A stretch of DNA of 32,694 bases from GCA-003244245 sp035997545 (lineage in GTDB: Bacteria > Actinomycetota > Actinomycetes > Mycobacteriales > Pseudonocardiaceae): positions 1 to 32,694 of the forward strand of contig DASYIL010000116.1 in assembly GCA_035997545.1 (NCBI GenBank). Reading direction: 5' to 3'. The notes below the pieces were generated by a model, which saw only the letters and a program-made list of their open reading frames with translations, was not told the origin of the DNA and did not search any database. Positions 30,094-32,694 of this stretch are shown in pieces. Each line of letters starts with the position of its first letter. Position 1 is the stretch's first letter. The position numbers and the translations under genes are program-made.

Positions 30094-32694
30094 GTGGCCA
30101 ACTCTCCTGCCGAGGCGTACGCCGCTGCCCGCCGTCGGGTCCCCCGACCTCATCTCGAGGAGTTCGCCGGCGGCCTGAGCTTCCAGCTCGACCCGTTTCA
30201 GCGGGCAGCGTGCGAGGCCCTCGAGGACGGACACGGAGTGCTGGTGTGCGCGCCCACGGGTGCGGGCAAGACCGTGGTCGGCGAGTTCGCCGTACACCTG
30301 GCGCTGTCGCAGCGCCGCAAGTGCTTCTACACGACACCGATCAAGGCACTGTCCAACCAGAAATACGCCGATCTTGTGGCTCGGCACGGCACGGACACCG
30401 TCGGCCTGCTCACTGGGGACACCTCGATCAACGGGAGCGCGCCGGTGGTTGTGATGACCACCGAGGTGCTGCGCAACATGCTCTACGCCGGATCGGGCAC
30501 GCTCGACGGGTTGGCCTACGTGGTGATGGACGAGGTGCACTACCTCGCCGACCGGTTCCGTGGCGCGGTGTGGGAGGAGGTGATCCTCAACCTCCCGAGC
30601 AGCGTGCGGCTGATCGGCCTGTCCGCCACGGTGAGCAACGCCGAGGAGTTCGGGGAGTGGCTGGTCGACGTGCGCGGCGACACCGCGGTGGTGGTCGACG
30701 AGCACCGTCCGGTGCCGCTGTGGCAGCACATGTTGGTCGGTTCGCGGATGTTCGACCTGTTCGCCGAGGATAGCAGCGGCGGCCGGGTCGCTGTCGACCC
30801 GCACCTGGTCCGGCGCGTGCAGGAGCTGGAGCGCCATGCCGGATGGGATCGGCCGCGCGGCGGGCGCAACGGTGCACCCCGGTTCCGGCCGCCGGCCCGG
30901 GCGGACGTGGTGGCACGACTGGATCGCGACGCGTTGCTGCCGGCGATCACGTTCATCTTCAGCCGGGCTGGCTGCGACGCCGCGGTGCACCAGTGCGTCC
31001 GCAGCGGACTGCGACTGACCACCCCCGAGGAGTCAGCGCAGATCCGCGAGATGGTAGACACTCGCACCGCCGACCTGCCCGAAGGCGACCTCGGCGTGCT
31101 CGGTTTCTGGGAGTGGCGCGACGCCCTGGAGCGGGGCGTCGCGGCGCACCACGCCGGGATGCTGCCCGCGTTCAAGGAGACCGTGGAGGAGCTGTTCGTC
31201 CGCGGGTTGATCAAGGCCGTGTTCGCCACCGAAACCCTCGCCTTGGGGATCAACATGCCGGCTCGCACGGTGGTGCTGGAGCGGTTGGTCAAGTTCAACG
31301 GGGAGACCCACCTCGATCTCACCCCCGGCGAGTACACGCAGCTCACCGGTCGGGCCGGACGGCGTGGCATCGACGTAGAGGGCCATGCCGTGGTGCTCTG
31401 GCAACCAGGGGTGGACCCTGTGCAGGTGGCCGGGCTGGCCTCCACCCGCACCTACCCGCTGCGCAGCTCGTTTCGGCCCGGCTACAACATGGCCGTCAAC
31501 CTGGTCGACCGGGTCGGGGTGGCCGCCGGGCGAGCGCTGCTCGAACAGTCCTTCGCCCAGTTCCAGGCCGACCGCTCGGTGGTGGGCCTGGCTCGCCGGA
31601 TCGACCGCAACGCCGAGGGATTGGCGGGCTACGCCGACTCGATGAGCTGTCACCTGGGCGACTTCGCCGAGTACGCCCGGTTACGCAGGCAGATCTCCAA
31701 GCGGGAGCGGTCGTTGGCCCGCCACGGTGCCTCGGCGCGCCGGGCCGAGGCGGCGGCATCGCTTCTGCGGCTCGAGCGTGGCGACGTCATCGCGGTCCCC
31801 GGCGGGCGCCGGTCGGGTCTGGCAGTGGTAATCGATCCTGGCGACGGCCCCGCCGACGACCCCCGCCCACTGGTGCTCACCGAAGACCGCTGGGCGGGTC
31901 GGCTGTCGATCACCGACTTCCCGACCCCGGTCCAGGTGCTCGGCCGGATGCGGTTGCCCAAGCGAGTAGACCACCGGGTTGCCCGGGTTCGCCGCGACCT
32001 CGCATCGGCGCTGCGTGAGACCGGCATCGCGGTTCCGCCACGGGCCCAGCGGCGCAGCGAGGCGGCGGACGACGCCGAGCTGGCCGCCCTGCGCCGGGCG
32101 CTGCGGGCACACCCCTGCCACAGTTGCGACGACCGGGAAGAGCACGCCCGGTGGGCCCAACGACACGACCAGCTGGAGCGGGAGACCGACACGCTGCGCC
32201 AGCAGGTCGCGGCCACGACACACTCCCTGGCCCGGACGTTCGACCGGATCCGGGCCCTGCTGACCGAGCGCGGATACCTGGATGGCGATCAGCTCACCCA
32301 GCATGGCCGGGTGCTAGCCCGGTTGTGGTCGGAGACCGATCTGCTTACCGCGGAGTGCCTGCGTCACCAGGTCTGGGACGGCCTGCAGCCCCCCGAGCTG
32401 GCCGCGGTGATCTCAGCACTGGTCTACGAGGCGCGCGGTGACGTGGTCGCGCCTCGGGTTCCTCCTGGGCCGGTGAGCGATGCGCTGGTGGCCACCGTGC
32501 GGTTGTGGGCGGAGCTGGAGGCCGACGAGCGACATCACCGGCTGGAGCGCACCCGAGAACCTGACCTGGGTTTCGCCTGGCCGGTGTACCGGTGGGCGCG
32601 CGGGGAGTCCCTGTCGGCGGTGCTGACAGCTGCGGAGAACAACGGCGTCGAACTGTCCGCCGGAGATTTCGTCCGGTGGTGCCGCCAGATCGTG
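30094..32694 (+). CDS. helY: SKI2-type DEAD/DEAH helicase HelY (3' end outside window)
   Basis: The frame is open from GTG 30094 to the window end (867 codons); full-length relatives are somewhat longer (about 900-930 aa), so the last part is missing. It begins with SPAEAYAAARRRVPRPHLEEF. Motif I APTGAGKT is at 53-60 and the DEVH box at 146-149 (DEVHYLADRF), with motif III GLSATVSN. The second helicase domain has LALGINMPARTVVLE and QLTGRAGRRG. The region from about 600 on has the helical Ski2/DSHCT-type C-terminus, with a CHSC pair at about residue 672. It is an ATP-dependent RNA helicase probably acting in RNA decay or processing. Confidence 0.94.
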   Translation, partial: MANSPAEAYAAARRRVPRPHLEEFAGGLSFQLDPFQRAACEALEDGHGVLVCAPTGAGKTVVGEFAVHLALSQRRKCFYTTPIKALSNQKYADLVARHGTDTVGLLTGDTSINGSAPVVVMTTEVLRNMLYAGSGTLDGLAYVVMDEVHYLADRFRGAVWEEVILNLPSSVRLIGLSATVSNAEEFGEWLVDVRGDTAVVVDEHRPVPLWQHMLVGSRMFDLFAEDSSGGRVAVDPHLVRRVQELERHAGWDRPRGGRNGAPRFRPPARADVVARLDRDALLPAITFIFSRAGCDAAVHQCVRSGLRLTTPEESAQIREMVDTRTADLPEGDLGVLGFWEWRDALERGVAAHHAGMLPAFKETVEELFVRGLIKAVFATETLALGINMPARTVVLERLVKFNGETHLDLTPGEYTQLTGRAGRRGIDVEGHAVVLWQPGVDPVQVAGLASTRTYPLRSSFRPGYNMAVNLVDRVGVAAGRALLEQSFAQFQADRSVVGLARRIDRNAEGLAGYADSMSCHLGDFAEYARLRRQISKRERSLARHGASARRAEAAASLLRLERGDVIAVPGGRRSGLAVVIDPGDGPADDPRPLVLTEDRWAGRLSITDFPTPVQVLGRMRLPKRVDHRVARVRRDLASALRETGIAVPPRAQRRSEAADDAELAALRRALRAHPCHSCDDREEHARWAQRHDQLERETDTLRQQVAATTHSLARTFDRIRALLTERGYLDGDQLTQHGRVLARLWSETDLLTAECLRHQVWDGLQPPELAAVISALVYEARGDVVAPRVPPGPVSDALVATVRLWAELEADERHHRLERTREPDLGFAWPVYRWARGESLSAVLTAAENNGVELSAGDFVRWCRQIV

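Overview
The window comes from a high-GC actinobacterium, most likely Pseudonocardiales (inferred). It encodes a complete Pup-proteasome system, mycothiol ligase MshC, the Tat pair tatA/tatC, an XRE-DUF5753/DUF397 locus, and many genes whose start codon lies 6-7 nt after a TANNNT -10 element, as expected for leaderless mRNAs. From memory, the gene order largely follows, in reverse, the mycobacterial block that runs from the DUF3090 gene to helY.

Layout. 1-1169: end of a DUF3090 gene and its SCO1521-family partner. 1170-5070: an accessory island with a 575-bp leader full of short repeats, three consecutive secreted low-complexity proteins (1745-2359, 2828-3436, 3555-4268), a strong terminator, and a frameshifted IS1634-type transposase fragment. 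5267-8706: an overlapping pair encoding a MoxR/ChlI-like AAA+ ATPase and a VWA protein. 8828-10066: mshC. 10197-11305: a decaying locus with DUF397, XRE-DUF5753 (two frameshifts) and a small Cys protein (one frameshift). 11339-18956: PAC2 protein and metH (divergent), hisE-hisG, and a RecB-like nuclease divergent from trmI. 19041-28109: mpa, dop, pup, prcB, prcA, pafA, pafB and pafC. 28120-29614: a small membrane protein, tatA and tatC. 29652-30084: a gutted diacylglycerol kinase pseudogene. 30094-end: the SKI2-type helicase helY, open at the window edge.

How the genes work together. Dop deamidates the C-terminal Gln of Pup, PafA ligates Pup to substrates, Mpa unfolds them, and PrcB/PrcA degrade them. 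PafB and PafC form the WYL-domain activator of the LexA-independent DNA-damage response. A near-perfect PafBC-type (RecA-NDp) promoter, TTGTCGGTG-N8-TACTGT, lies directly upstream of pup, so the regulator encoded in this cluster probably drives pup itself. This is the strongest regulatory observation.

The best candidate for something undescribed is the trio of exported GGX/GQP/QL-repeat proteins. They look like extracellular structural or matrix proteins related in style to mycobacterial PGRS domains, but they have no PE domain. Other points of interest are a twice-occurring CGTGAGTG...CACTCACG palindrome, a 144-bp prcB-prcA gap with repeated TCGAA motifs, and palindromes at the dop and pafA promoters. 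All functional calls come from reading the sequence by eye; no searches were run.
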